From Saccharum officinarum (Eukaryota > Streptophyta > Magnoliopsida > Poales > Poaceae), in contig CM036209.1 in assembly GCA_020631735.1 (NCBI GenBank), positions 500,743-564,742 on the forward strand: DNA of 64,000 nt, given 5' to 3'. This document shows positions 22,123 to 33,253 of the stretch, piece after piece. Each line of letters opens with the position of its first letter. Position 1 is the stretch's first letter. Position numbers and translations under genes: made by a program. The notes below the pieces were generated by a model that saw only the letters and a program-made list of their open reading frames with translations, was not told the DNA's origin and made no database searches.

Positions 22123-25100
22123 TAGCCTTTTGTCCAAGCAAGTTGGGGTAGGCTACAGAAAAAATAGATACAGAACACTTAAATTTGAAGTGATCACCAA
22201 CAACAACCTGTGCTTTCTGTTCATCAAGAGTAAGGTTACATTTCCTGTGAGGACCCTGATTTACACCTGCATTAACAGAAGAAAAAGGGTCTGTTTCTGA
22301 TACAGCTGCATGTATATTATTTCATTCAAGATATTCTTGGAAAAAGAATAAGGGAAGGGAATGAAAAGAAACAGAGATAAGATATGATGTACTAAAACAA
22401 TTCAAGAAAACTTTCAAGAAGATGAGTTAAATGTAGTTAAATAAATTGATGAGTTAAATGTGGTTGAATAAATTAATACACCCAACTGAGCTAGGCCAGT
22501 TTCTCTCTTTTGGCTAAAATAAATTAATACTTATAAAAAAGAATAATTAATGCCATAAAAGTGTAGATTTTCCACATTTCCTATGCAGATTTCAGATATT
22601 TCATACACCAACCCCAAGTATTAAAAAGTACCAAGCTGGGACAGACATTGTCCACAGTGCCTTAATGGAACTTCCGTTGCCACAAAGAATATATTTGAAC
22701 GATTGGAATGCATTCATACTGTTTGTTAGTTTGTCTTTTAAATTTAATCTGTTTACTGATACAAAAATTTACTAACATGCATTTAATAGAAAATTATGAT
22801 TCATTTTCTCCTGAACATTTTGAATTTGCTTCATTGTTAAAAGTCATTAGAGCCAGACAACAATCAAGATTAATTTTATTTCTTAACGTAGAGTTAAATC
22901 ATACTTGGATCAGTAAGCCATCCAAATGGAAGCATGTCTAAGTCTGGCCAAGATCTTCCTCGCAACCCAGTGGCACCAATCTTCTTAGCAGCAGCGAAGG
23001 AACTGCATACAATATGCAAAGGGAAATAAAAGTAAGAAATAAGTTTTTAAGTAAGAAATAAGTTTTTATTTACTAGACAACATACATATACAAGGTATGA
23101 AAACTAATGAGTATACATGCAATGAAACAGAAGAAGAAAATATCTGTTCAATTTACCTTGACACACCAAAATGTGAGCTCACATCCTTCCAGTTGTCCCA
23201 ATCATCTCCAGTTATCCTATACATGTTAACATGATCACTAATATTCTCAGCTAATGCTGGAGTAACTGAAGTTCCTGGTGAGATTGACAGGATGATCGGA
23301 CGATCAATTTCTTGCAATAGCTGCAATATAGGTATTAGCTGATTCCAGAAGTGCACTGATTTCAATGAACTAGTGTAATTAATTATAGGATAGGGAGTTA
23401 TACCTCTGAAATTGTGATGATTTCTTCTGGGCTATAATCTGTGCCGAAGATACAATCAACCTTTACTGCAAACAAAACAGAATGGTCAATATGGAAGAAT
23501 TTATTCAATCCTCAGTTTTGGCAGCAGATGGAAAGGTTCAACTAAGAGTTGAGATATCTGTATGCTATCCACAGAACCATGCACCTAAAGAATAAGCATA
23601 CCAAAATCAACACCCCAATCAGCATACTGTCGATAAAGAGATCTTAAGAAGGCTCGTCCAGCTCCAATATCCGTATTAACACTCATAAATCCATGCGTCA
23701 TCCATGCACAAGTTCTGTGACTGAGACCTATGTCTCGTGCTGTCCACTGACGGCCATCCTCTAGATACGGCTTTCCCTGAAAGGAATCACAAGACTATTC
23801 TAAGAGTTGTAAACTAGAGTACAGCAACTTCTATATGCATTTCAGTATTGGCTAAGTGTGATGTCCTGTTTTCCAAGAGTCACTTGTTCAATAGTAGATA
23901 GAAGTTCAAATTTTGCAGTAAAAAAAATGCAGGAGAGCTGTGCATGTTTATATTAAGAAGAAAAAAGGGGTAATAACCCTTACAACACACACACCCACAC
24001 ACTCAGGAATCTAGAAAGCACAGTGGCTAAGTTATTCAAAACATCAGATAATATGAAACCACAGAAATATCATGTAGATAATTAAAAAATACTCCCTCCG
24101 TCCTAGTATATAAGGCGTAACCACCTCTGGTTCAAAGACCAAAAACGTATTTAATTCTCTCTCTCAACACTGCATCGATGTATGTGCGTCTAGAGAGAGC
24201 ACGCCTTATATTATGGGACATGAATAAAAAGTGCTTACGCCTTATATATTAGGATGGAGGGAGTACTATGGGAAAGAACATTTCACACAACATTAAGGAA
24301 TAATGGAGCAGATAAGTAAATCAGAAATTTGTTGGTGCCCAGGGGAACCAGCGTTCCGATGAGCAAAGATACAGTTTATCCAACATTTTTCAATGTTTCA
24401 AAAAAGACTCAAGAAAGGATAATGTTTCAGACACAATTTATCCAACACATAAGGTAATCCTGTAAAACTCAAATTTTAAAATCATCTTTCATATCGATAT
24501 TCAAAAAGGAATTAAGAATGGTTCCTGTGTATACAAGTTAACTTTAACAATGATTATTGGTTTTTGGGTATACAACATGATGTTAAGAGCATCTTCAAGA
24601 GTTTCCAAAACCCACTCCCAATCTAGACTTTTTTGGTAAGATTGAAAAAACTGCTCTCCAAAAATTCCCTATCTTAACTTCCAATCTTTTTGCACTTGGG
24701 AAAATCGACCCAGTGTATCGATCGGCCAATCTCGAGGTGGAAGGATGTGGGGAAGAATAAGAAGCAGGATAGGGGTCTCAATGTAAATGTACAAGAGAGA
24801 AAGAAAGTATAGAAGCAGTTAGGGTGATTTGGAAATAGTCCAGGATTCCTGATGCAAAGTTGTCATTTATGTTTTAGGAGTGGAATTTTGGAAACTGTTG
24901 GAGAAGCTCAACCAATATACTCCCAACTTTTTTTAGCCACTTGGAAAACTCATTGATTTACCAATTGATTTTTCGGGTATTGGAGATGACAAGGATTAAT
25001 AGCAGAGTTGGACAACCCTGACAGAATTAATGAACATAACAACACTTTCCAAAGTAAAATGCTAATTTTGAATACTAGTTGTCATGTAGTAGCATATTAA

Positions 25101-25628
25101 AAGGAAGAACTGTACCGTCTTAACGTCCAAGATAGGCGTGTTTGCATTAACAGCCTGCACACTTATCCCTTTCATCAAATGGATGCCAAATTTCAAGCCC
25201 ATTCCATGAACCTTACTGGCAATTTGACTGAACCCTCTGTCGACTCTAGATGATGGAAATCTTTTAAGGTCCGGAAAAGGTCGACCCCATTCATCAATGT
25301 TGTCAAATCCATATGAATCTGTGTATGCACCCTCAACATATTTCCGGTACCAGAGGAAATCAATAACTGCATACTATCCATAGAGACAGAATAAAAAGTT
25401 AAACGAGTCATCAGGATTTTACTTGCTCGCATTTCTTATGCTCTTATCTATAACCAAGTTAGAGAGTTAGGGGGAATAACCTGATATCCATGTGGGAGTA
25501 ACTTCTCTGCCATGATCTGTGCATTTTGCAGGTATGCATTTTCGTCTACAGTCCATGAAAAGGAATCATATGAGTTCCACCCTCTTGGAGGTAACTTGGC
25601 ATGTTCTTCGTTTGCCTCGGAAGTAGCC
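19632..25628 (-). CDS. GH27 alpha-galactosidase (melibiase) family protein
   Basis: Thirteen minus-strand exons with GT/AG borders: 25628-25481, 25373-25116, 23776-23602, 23465-23404, 23320-23157, 23002-22905, 22266-22208, 22028-21894, 21814-21567, 21492-21333, 20948-20867, 20799-20758, 19849-19632. Phases join consistently to about 616 codons plus an upstream signal exon. Motifs in order: PPRGWNSYDSF, IDFLWY, GLKFGIHLMKG, the nucleophile region VDFVKVDC, SISPGTSVTP, the acid/base region YRITGDDWDNW, RSWPDLDMLPFGWLTD, SKSPLMYGGDLRNLD-like (here AKSPLMYGGD). The C-terminal 200 residues form the beta-rich domain of the plant subgroup resembling Arabidopsis At3g26380. The enzyme would release terminal alpha-galactose (or a related sugar) from secreted or wall glycans; the exact substrate is not predictable. 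Both catalytic Asp are present. Confidence 0.9.
22082..22152 (-). mobile_element. 5'-truncated SINE tail in a GH27 intron
   Basis: On the minus strand this reads CCAACTTGCTTGGAC...AGGCTATG followed by a (TTG)n tail, the characteristic 3' end of Au-like plant SINEs. It is bracketed by direct repeats CTACAGAAAAATAGATAC (22064-22081) and the same with one extra A (22153-22171), the target duplication expected of LINE-mobilised elements. Confidence 0.8.
24092..24263. mobile_element. Stowaway MITE in a GH27 intron
   Basis: The ends CTCCCTCCGTCC and GGATGGAGGGAG are inverted repeats, flanked on both sides by TA (24090-24091 and 24264-24265). This is the standard Tc1/mariner-derived Stowaway structure. 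The interior is also partly palindromic (AAGGCGTAA near the left end, TTACGCCTT near the right). Confidence 0.92.
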
Positions 25629-26429
25629 CTGAAATTTATACACGTACGAAAAAATCGAAGTAATAGTCATTTTTCTTTAGTTTTGGTTACAGTAGATCAA
25701 ATCTTTGAAGCTCTGTAAGTAAATTTCTTCCTTATACAGAACCTAACTGTAGTTTTTTGCTACTTTGACAGTAGCATTACATCATATTCATATTTATAAA
25801 TGCTTGATTGAGATTAAGTTAGAAAAGAATAGTGTTGGACACAAACCAATGTATACATATTCATCAAGCTGATTTTGCGCACGTGTGTGCTCGTGTTGGT
25901 GCCTTGGGCCTAAAACTACTCCACAACAATGTCCATGACGCATCAATTTGGCTAGCAAAAGGGTTATCATCTACTTGCAAACTCGTCGGTTTGTACTCCA
26001 GTCCGAGTGTCCGCGTTTGTTCACTCTACAATCATGAGGGATATTAGAGTATAATATGGTAAGAATCAGGAATGATCTAAGTTGTTATGGTAGGGTAGGA
26101 TTAGTTTTATCCCTATTGCTTGAGATCCAGCCATGTCCTGTAAAGCAGGCACACGAGGCTCAAAATGGATTGTGTAATATTCTCATTATATATTCATATT
26201 ACAAATCAGGCTACTCGGTGATTGGCAAATGTCTCTCAAAATTTCGTGAGACAATTATTCGAAAAAAAAAATCGTGAGACAATTCATTGGTCTAAAGATT
26301 TCAAGCATTTAGCCGAAAATAACTCAGTATTACAGTCTTGCTCATAATAAGATGCAAAATAGCACAACTCCAACCAATCAATGAACTAACTGAATTGCTG
26401 AAGCGAAAGTAGTGGCACCTAGTTCGGGA

Positions 26430-26625
26430 ACTAACCGGAGCCATCGCTGCAACCAAACTGGAAAAAAAATCCATCCAAGTAGAGTACATAAAGTAAAACC
26501 ACAAGAACTGGCAAGAAAGTGCGTACGGACCAGAGCAAGAGAAGGAGGAAGTGGAGGGCGCGGCAGAGGTAGTGACGCCTCCACGGCGGAGGGGAGGTAG
26601 CCCCGCCCATGGCCTTCCCGCCGGC
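26430..26625 (-). other. candidate first exon (signal peptide) of the GH27 gene
   Basis: The first confident exon begins with one base completing a split codon, so the upstream exon must end in phase 2. Two readings fit. One, from an ATG at about 26610, has a strongly hydrophobic run (FLLLLLW, VLVVLLYVLYLDGFFF) and a weak donor. The other uses a better donor near 26427 but lacks an ATG. Either gives an N-terminal membrane or secretion signal. The boundaries are uncertain. Confidence 0.35.
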
Positions 26626-26739
26626 CAGTCGGCCACCGAACAGGACTCGCTCTGCCTCTGGGGTGCGCTGTACTGCTGTGACGGGAGCAGAACAGAGCTG
26701 AGGCGAGCTGGGAGAGAGAGGTAGAGCAGGCGGCACTTT

Positions 26740-26889
26740 ATTGGAGTGGCACTGGGTTGTTTGGGAGGAGAGTGACTCCGGGGTGCGTCTGCTGTGCTGC
26801 CGGCTGCGTGTCGACTCCCGAGGAGGTCACGGGTGGCATCTGTTTGGCGGCACGCCGGTTCTAAGTGTAGGCAGGCCGGCCTGATGATG
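26740..26889. other. upstream region of the GH27 gene
   Basis: A GC-rich stretch between the GH27 first exon and the duplicated segment; it should hold the promoter. No clear TATA box is identified. Confidence 0.3.
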
Positions 26890-27375
26890 ACTGATGAAGT
26901 GATGAGACGCTGAAACCGGTTTCTTCCTTGGGTTTAGATGATTCGATTCTATCCGCGGATACAGGCATCTTGTGGTTATTATATTCGACCGGTGGATATG
27001 CGTGTGGGTAGGACTGTAGGAGTAGGTATGGTTATGAATTTTTACGTGTTATAAGTAATTTATCGCGGATAGATATTTACTCTATGTGTGTGCTTTACTC
27101 GATCTGATCTGAATATCAACAGAACAGACTAAAATTAAGTACACGAAAAGCATATAAAATTAAATAAATACCAAATAGTTTTGTGTGAAATTCACTATGA
27201 AAAAATCGTAAATTGTAAATGTATCTCTTTTCAAAAAAAAGACAAACTCTGTTATTCAATTAAGAAAAAAAAATAAGGTTATTTATTTGTTAGTGGCAAG
27301 CGAAGTATAAAAGTTGCTCCAAGCTACGCACAAAGAGGAGACAAAACTGCCTTAGTAGCCAAATAAAAATCGGAT
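26890..27375. repeat. segmental duplication, copy 1
   Basis: Matches 29155-29427 plus 30447-30747 in order and orientation. Shared landmarks are GACGCTGAAACCGGTTT, GCGGATACAGGCAT, TTTTTACGTGTTATAA, GCGGATAGATATTTACT, AATTAAGTACAC and ACACAAAGAGGAGAC-like strings. Copy 1 appears to resume at about 28675-28730 (TTGACCTGAGTTAGTGTAACAC), which matches 30752-30805. Confidence 0.8.
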
Positions 27376-27502
27376 ATGCTACTGTGGGGAGGGGGGCGCG
27401 TCCAATGATGGTTGTCGCACTTTCTGGGCACGTGCGCTATCAGCCCAATAGATATGTTTTCCTTTACCTTCATTCTCTCACCATTTCTCAAAATAAAAAA
27501 AG

Positions 27503-27724
27503 ATGGCGACATTCCCAACTAACACTATCGTCTCGGCATTCCCTACCACTCGCCCGCCGCTCGCCCTCTCTAGCAGCGACCACCTTCGCTTCCTAAGTCC
27601 CACGCCCCTCGCTCGCCTCCACGACACCAGGCTTGCACCGCTGGAGTCGCGCCTACCGCCCGCCCCTGCCCTCATTGTCAGAGCCGATGCCGACGTCCTC
27701 CTCGTCACCTCCTCCTACGGCTAG
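27503..27724 (+). CDS. small ORF (73 aa) with transit-peptide-like composition
   Basis: ATG at 27503 in a clean context. The 73-residue product is rich in Ser, Thr, Pro, Ala and Arg with few acidic residues until a final DADVLL, like the start of a chloroplast-targeted protein. No mature domain follows. It lies in the 1.3-kb segment present in duplication copy 1 and absent from copy 2, so it may be a captured first exon. Function unknown; it may not be expressed. Confidence 0.25.
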   Translation: MATFPTNTIVSAFPTTRPPLALSSSDHLRFLSPTPLARLHDTRLAPLESRLPPAPALIVRADADVLLVTSSYG

Positions 27725-27935
27725 AGATCGTGAGACCGTCGCAGCCATGCCGTACTTCGAGCACGCATCGAGCCTCCACACGCTAGGGTGCCCCCAGCGG
27801 CAGAAGCTCGTGACAACCAAGCCTGTGGTGCTCTTCGCTCTGCCACCTCCCAGTCCCGATCTGCCCATCGAGGCGGTTATCGAGTTCCTCAACGCGCCTG
27901 ACATGGTGGCTGCCTCCCACTAGAGTGTCGCGCCT

Positions 27936-28330
27936 GATATGTTGCAAACGTATGTTTCAAGTGTTTCAGATGTTCAGTGATATGTTGCAAGTGTTTCATA
28001 TGGATGTAGCAGAAGTAGAACGAGATGTTGCAAAGTGTTCCGGAGGCATATTGCAAGTTTTTCAGAGGCATGTTACAAGCATTTTTTATATGGAGGTTAC
28101 ATATGTTTTACACATATGTTGCAAGAGTATGTCCGAAATGTTTCAGTTATTTCAGTCTTATGCTGCAATAAGTGTTTTCATGTTGCAAGTTGCAAGTGTT
28201 TTATCTAGATATTGCATATGTTTCACACACATATTGCAAGTATATTTTTCCAAATATTTCATTTGCTTCAAACATATATTGCATTAGTGTTTTATGTTGC
28301 AAGTGTTTTGTGTTTCAGAAGTATATTCAG
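27936..28330 (+). repeat. degenerate tandem array of ATGTTGCAAGTGTTTCA-type units
   Basis: Roughly 25-35-bp units alternate TGTTGCA and TGTTTCA/TTTCAGA cores for about 400 bp. The same repeat appears in opposite orientation at 29590-30015. It looks like the interior of a non-autonomous DNA element. ORFs across it are repeat artefacts. Confidence 0.7.
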
Positions 28331-29154
28331 AGAGTCATTGGGGCACAGCCTGGGCACCGCATGGGAAGGGGTGCGGCGCGCCTAGGGTCCTGCCAATGGG
28401 GCATGCTCGTCCTCATCCTGGCTCCCGGGTCCCGTCCGCGCGGAGAGAGAGGAGGGGGTCAAGGGGAAGGAGCGGCAGACGTGGGGCAGGGTGAGGCGAA
28501 TGGAGGCGGGGTACGCGTGCGATGCAGGACGAGGAAGACGGGGAAGGACTGCAGCGATACGGTGGGAGTGTTGCGCGTTTCTAATGGGCTGTTATGCTGA
28601 GCCGTTCGGTATTGTCCAACGAAATCCTATCCCATGGGATATCCGCGCCAGCAATTCTCAATAAAAATAAATAGGAATTGACCTGAGTTAGTGTAACACT
28701 TTATATTACATTAAAGCATTCTCTTATTTTAGCAGCGGCGCGACGCACGAGTAGGTGGTGGCATAACCTGCAAGCGGCTGCAGGCACGAGAAGGTTGTGC
28801 CACGGTGGTGAGCGGCTGCAGCTCATGGAGGTGGCGGCGTGCAGCACAGGGAGCAGGCACGCGAGGTGCTTCAGGTCAGGTGCGAGCGGCATGGCGCAAG
28901 GGCGGGTGCTGCAAGTAGGGGCAAGGGAGGATGGCCGACGGTGTTGATTTCCTTTTTTTCCTCTTCCCTTTGTGGCGTACACTTCGGTCGCTTCGGTTTT
29001 AACGAAAAAACGAGTAATAAACCAAAACCAAACATGTCAGTTTCCAGATTAGAGAAAGACCGATCGGTGCTTCGTTGTTAAAAACCGAACTTTTTGAAAA
29101 CCAAAAGAACCGAACTGAACATTCGGTTTAAACCAAATGTCCAGCCTGAATGAC

Positions 29155-29427
29155 TGAGGAGACGCTGAAACCAGTTTATTTTTTAAACTCTGAAACCGGT
29201 TTATTCGTTGGATTAGACGATTCTATCAGCGGATACAGGCATTAGTGGGTATTATATTCAACCGGTGGATATGTGTATGAGTAGGAGTATATAGGAGTAC
29301 AAAAATATGGTTATGGATGGATATAAATTTTTACGTGTTATAATTAATATATTGCGGATAGATATTTACTTTATGCGTGCTTTACTCGATCTAGTCTGAA
29401 TATCAACGGAACAGATTAAAACTAAAA
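29155..29427. repeat. segmental duplication, copy 2, left part
   Basis: Diverged copy of 26890-27130, ending where a 1-kb insertion begins. The direct repeat TAAAA at 29423-29427 recurs at 30447-30451 on the far side of the insertion. Confidence 0.8.
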
Positions 29428-30446
29428 GTACTAGTGCCGTCCGGACGTCCAGACAGACACTCATGTGTGGACACCCGCAGTTGTTGCACGGCCACACCAC
29501 GTGGGGACCATTTGCGCCGCTTCCCCCGCTTCCCGTGTCCTCAGCCGCGTAACGCTCCATCCCTCCACTTCCCACACGTATGCACAGCACCCGAGCAGCT
29601 GCAATATGCAGATGTGAAAGATGAGTTACATTGCAACATGTACAACACCCGATCTACTTTTGAAACATTCAGATGAAACATTTGCAACATGTGTCTGAAG
29701 ACTGACGAAACACTTGAAAAATACATATGAAACACTTGCAAAAACACCTAAAATACTTGAAAAGACATTGCAAAACATATGCAAGCATCCAGATAAAAAC
29801 TCTTGCAACATATATGTGAAACATATGCAACATCCAAATAAAAACACTTGTAACATACGTATGAAAAAACAGATGAAACATTTAAAACAGACACTTACGA
29901 CATACATGTATAGCCATTGTAACATATGCAACATCCTGATCTACTTTTGCAACATTCATATGAAACACTTGCAACATACCTCTGAAACATCTGAAATAAT
30001 TTAAACATACATTTACAACATAGGGGTGGAGAGGCCAGGGTCGATTGATTCCGGCCGTCAGGGTGGGAGCCGGTGGCGAGCAACGGCGGGCGAGCACCAC
30101 GAGCACCGGTCGCACTCGTGGGTGCCCCTTAGCTTGGCTAGGGATGACCTGAGGCGCCCCGGCACGTGCGCCCAGCTGCCATCGACAGGGGCAGCAACGG
30201 CGGTGAGGCATCCCGACTGCACTGGGTTGGGGGAGAGGCCGCGGAGGGGGGAGACACTGCCTCGGAGGAGGTGTCGTGGTCGGGTTGTGCTCTGCTGCTG
30301 CGAGTGGGTGCGAGAGAGAGAGACAGATAGATGGGGAGGGCAAGACGGAGCGGGGAGTTTTTTTTCTTGAGAGATGCGGGAGGCGGAATGGGAAGCCGCG
30401 TCCGAACAGACGCGGGCGGCTGGACGCCCGTGTCGAAGTATTTCCG
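29428..30446 (-). mobile_element. about 1-kb insertion in copy 2, probable non-autonomous DNA element
   Basis: Absent from copy 1, where the flanks are contiguous. TAAAA lies on both sides. The ends share a degraded inverted similarity (TACT...CGTCCAG). The interior has the TTGCA/TTTCA repeat in minus orientation (29590-30015) and a GC-rich section (30040-30420). The superfamily is not determined. Confidence 0.55.
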
Positions 30447-30805
30447 TAAAATTAAGTACACCAAAAGTATACAAAAATAAATAAATACTAAATAATTTTT
30501 GCGTGAAATTCACTATGAAAAAATTGTAAATGTACCTGCTATCTAAGAAAAAACAAAAACACTGTTACTCAATTAAGAAAAAAAGATACTTATTTGTCGC
30601 CAAGTATATAAAAGTTGCCAGGGGTTTAGGGTTTAGGGCGGGGGATTTTTCCCCACGGTTTTTGTTAAAAAAAAAGGTATATAAAAGTTGCCCCAAGCTA
30701 CACACAAAGAGGAGACGAAACTTCCATGTATCGAAATAAAAACACATAGCAGCTGACCTGAGTTAAGCGTAACACTTTATATTACATTAAAGCATTCTCT
30801 GTTTT
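30447..30805. repeat. segmental duplication, copy 2, right part
   Basis: Continues the match to 27130-27370 and then to 28675-28730. It is interrupted by a 57-bp insertion at 30620-30676. Confidence 0.75.
30604..30692. repeat. 57-bp insertion with two TTTAGGG units, flanked by 16-bp direct repeats
   Basis: GTATATAAAAGTTGCC occurs at 30604-30619 and again at 30677-30692. Between them is GGGTTTAGGGTTTAGGGCGGGGG, i.e. two plant telomere units plus G-rich DNA, ending in a run of A. Duplication copy 1 has only one such 16-mer (diverged) and no insert. Confidence 0.8.
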
Positions 30806-31488
30806 TGTTTCATGAGGTTTTATGCCACTTGTTGCTAACATTAATAACCACATAATGTAATCTTTTGTATTTTTTAGCATTTATATAGAATTAAATGAGC
30901 TAAAAACACAGCAAAACAATACCTTCTTAACACGAGCATAAAAAGGCCTTAAACATACCACGTATCCTGGATTTATTAGATACAAAGTGCGTATAAAACC
31001 GCAACAAAAAATGCAAGTGCATAAAATAGGACGTGGCTATGCCAGTATATTTATTAATATATTTGTATTCTTTTTTATGAGAATTACTATATTTTGTATT
31101 CTACCAACCATCCAAGTATATATTTATTATTATTCATATTCTTCGATCAACACCCAACAATATTTCAAGTAATGCATGGTATTCTCCTGTACCCATTCAC
31201 ACTACCAAGGACAGGACTCCGATTATATTTGTTGACTTGTTGATGAAGAGAGATCGATGAACAGGCCGTAGTGGTTTCTAAAATCTGTCCACCGGCCGAT
31301 CGGCAGCTGAGCACAGATGACAGAAGCACAATAAATAAAGATAAAGACGCTGTCGCTATCTCCCCTTTTTTGTTCCTGCCATCTACTGAAATTAGTAGCT
31401 GCAATGCAATAATGCAATTGCACAGCTCTATATATGAAGAAGGTATAGCACACAAGCGACTAGTAATATAAGCAAGTCTCATAGATTA
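30806..31488. other. no recognised feature
   Basis: AT-rich intergenic DNA. I see no gene, terminal repeat or known family signature. Confidence 0.5.
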
Positions 31489-31502
31489 ACTCCCTCCGTC
31501 CC

Positions 31503-32646
31503 CAGTGGCGAATCTAGGAACGTAGGGTATGCCGTCCAAAAAAAATTTATATACAATTTGATAAATCAATTTTAGTAATTCGGTAACAATTGTAAATTTT
31601 GCAATGTGATTCGATAAATTCAAGGATTAGATTGAGACCATCCACTAAATACAATATAAATAGTTCAAATATAGGCATAAAAAACTCGACCCGTGGGGGT
31701 AAGACAACCTCGAGCACTGTGCTTAAGAAGAAGACCTTCTCACGCAGGTCGAGAAAAACCCCCGAACCTCTGTCCCACCCGTACACAGCGGCATCGCAGC
31801 TCCCGTGAGACTGGGCTGGCCTTAGACCTGTGCTTTGGCGTAGGGCAGACGAGGGGATTTTTTTCAACGCGCAAATAAATTGTGCCTCCTCCGGCCAACA
31901 AATCTGCCCCCGAGGGGGTTCGAACTCTGGCCTGCAGGGTGCAAAGCGCACAGCTAGACCAGTTGGACTAGCGTTCGCTTGCACAAATATAGGCATAAAA
32001 AGTATACCAGAGACTTACAATGATATTTTTCTCACTACTTTATTTGACGCTTTCGAAGGCCATGAATGTCTTGACTATATCATCTTCATCAACTTTAAAA
32101 AAATATCTCGCTCAATGAAAGTGACTAGATAATCATTCAAAAGACTAAACAAAAATTTTCTATAAAAAGACGAATGCCAAAGATTAAATTTTTTACCTAA
32201 GTAAAATAGGGAATCAAGATGATAAGCCCTAATTAGCGCGACCGTAAAATACTGCAGATGAGACGTACGAGAAATAGACGATGATCCTCCAGTTCAAAGC
32301 AGGGCGGAGGGCGGCAGCCGGCAGCCGGCAGGCACCAGGGGCCACGGCGGCAGGGCGTCACCAACTCGACTCAGCGGTTAGGGCGTCAGGCGCCGGCGGC
32401 GTGTTTCTCCGTGGCTTCGTACTCATATTAGGAAATTGAAACGTCGTGTACACAGTCGGAAACTTACACACATACCGTATGGGTTCACTTGCCGAGTGGG
32501 CCGCGTTACATGGACCTCCCGTCATCACGTGATGGTGTTCAGGTATGTTTCTTCATTTTTCTTTTTTACATACAAATACAGCATATACACTATATTAGAT
32601 AGTATATATATACTACTTGCCGCTGGTTCTGCAGGGTATGCCACTG
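31503..32646. mobile_element. non-autonomous hAT element (1,144 bp) inside the MITE
   Basis: The ends are CAGTGGC and GCCACTG. Flanking 8-mers are TCCGTCCC (31495-31502) and TTCGTCCC (32647-32654), an 8-bp target duplication with one mismatch. The left end, CAGTGGCGAATCTAGGA, closely resembles the 147-bp MITE at 16167. No transposase ORF is visible. Confidence 0.8.
31684..31983 (-). mobile_element. tRNA-derived SINE (about 300 bp) inside the hAT element
   Basis: The minus strand reads a tRNA-like head with A-box-like CTAGTCCAACTGG and B box GAGTTCGAACCCC. The body ends GGTCGAG followed by T, as in p-SINE-type grass SINEs. An 18-bp direct repeat, TTTTTATGCCTATATTTG on the minus strand, brackets it (about 31666-31683 and 31984-32001). 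Confidence 0.85.
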
Positions 32647-33019
32647 TTCGTCCCTAAATAACTATCGCTTTTAGTTTCCATACCGTAAATTTGACTGATT
32701 TAGAGAAAATACATACAATATTTATATCTTCAAATAAATTTATTATAAAATAGATTTAACGACCTATATAATGATATTAATTTTGTACCATATATATATA
32801 TATATATATATAGTCAAAGTTGTTTATCGGAAAACGAAAACGACAATTATTTAGGGAGGAAGAGAGTAGACGACGACATCATATTTCTAGCAAGGGCTGA
32901 ATATGTAGACAAGTGCTGAATAATATGGATACGGTGTTGTCGTGCTGGAAATGGAGGAGGGGACTTGCGTTAAGTTATAGTGAACGTACTCTTTTTTTTG
33001 CGAGTAAATACTACACGTA

Positions 33020-33253
33020 CTCCCTCCGTCCCAAAAATATCTGTCATTTTGGGTTTTCGTGTCGCAAGTTTGACTAAATTTATAGGAATACGTGCAACAT
33101 TTGTATCTCCAAATAAATTTGTTAAAAAACTAGATTCAAAGATCTTCCGATGATACTAATTATGTACCATAAGTATTAATATTTTTTAATATATATTTAG
33201 TCAAATTTATTTCTCGGAGAGCGAGAATGACAATTATTTTAGGACAGAGGGAG
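33020..33253. mobile_element. intact Stowaway MITE
   Basis: The ends CTCCCTCCGTCCC and GGACAGAGGGAG are inverted and flanked by TA on both sides (33018-33019, 33254-33255). It is the same family as the split copy just upstream. Confidence 0.92.

Larger units (their letters stand above)
31490..32866. mobile_element. Stowaway MITE split by a hAT element
   Basis: The left end CTCCCTCCGTCC (31490-31501) and right end TTTAGGGAGGAAGAGAG (to 32866, followed by TA) belong to the same family as the intact MITE at 33020-33253. They share ATTTGTATCT-, AATAAATTT- and CGACAATTATTT-like strings on the right side. Only the outer about 230 bp belong to the MITE; the remainder is the insertion. Confidence 0.75.

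Noticed and set aside
22013..22300. 95-aa plus-strand ORF with a Gln run
   Set aside because: Antisense to a GH27 exon and produced by the (CAA)n SINE tail.
29626..29934. Cys/Phe-rich ORF that could be read as a membrane peptide
   Set aside because: Translation of the degenerate TTGCA/TTTCA repeat; the apparent hydrophobicity is an effect of the repeat unit.
31895..31983. tRNA-like sequence with A and B boxes on the minus strand
   Set aside because: Flanked by an 18-bp duplication and followed by a SINE body and T tail; no acceptor-stem pairing of a real tRNA.
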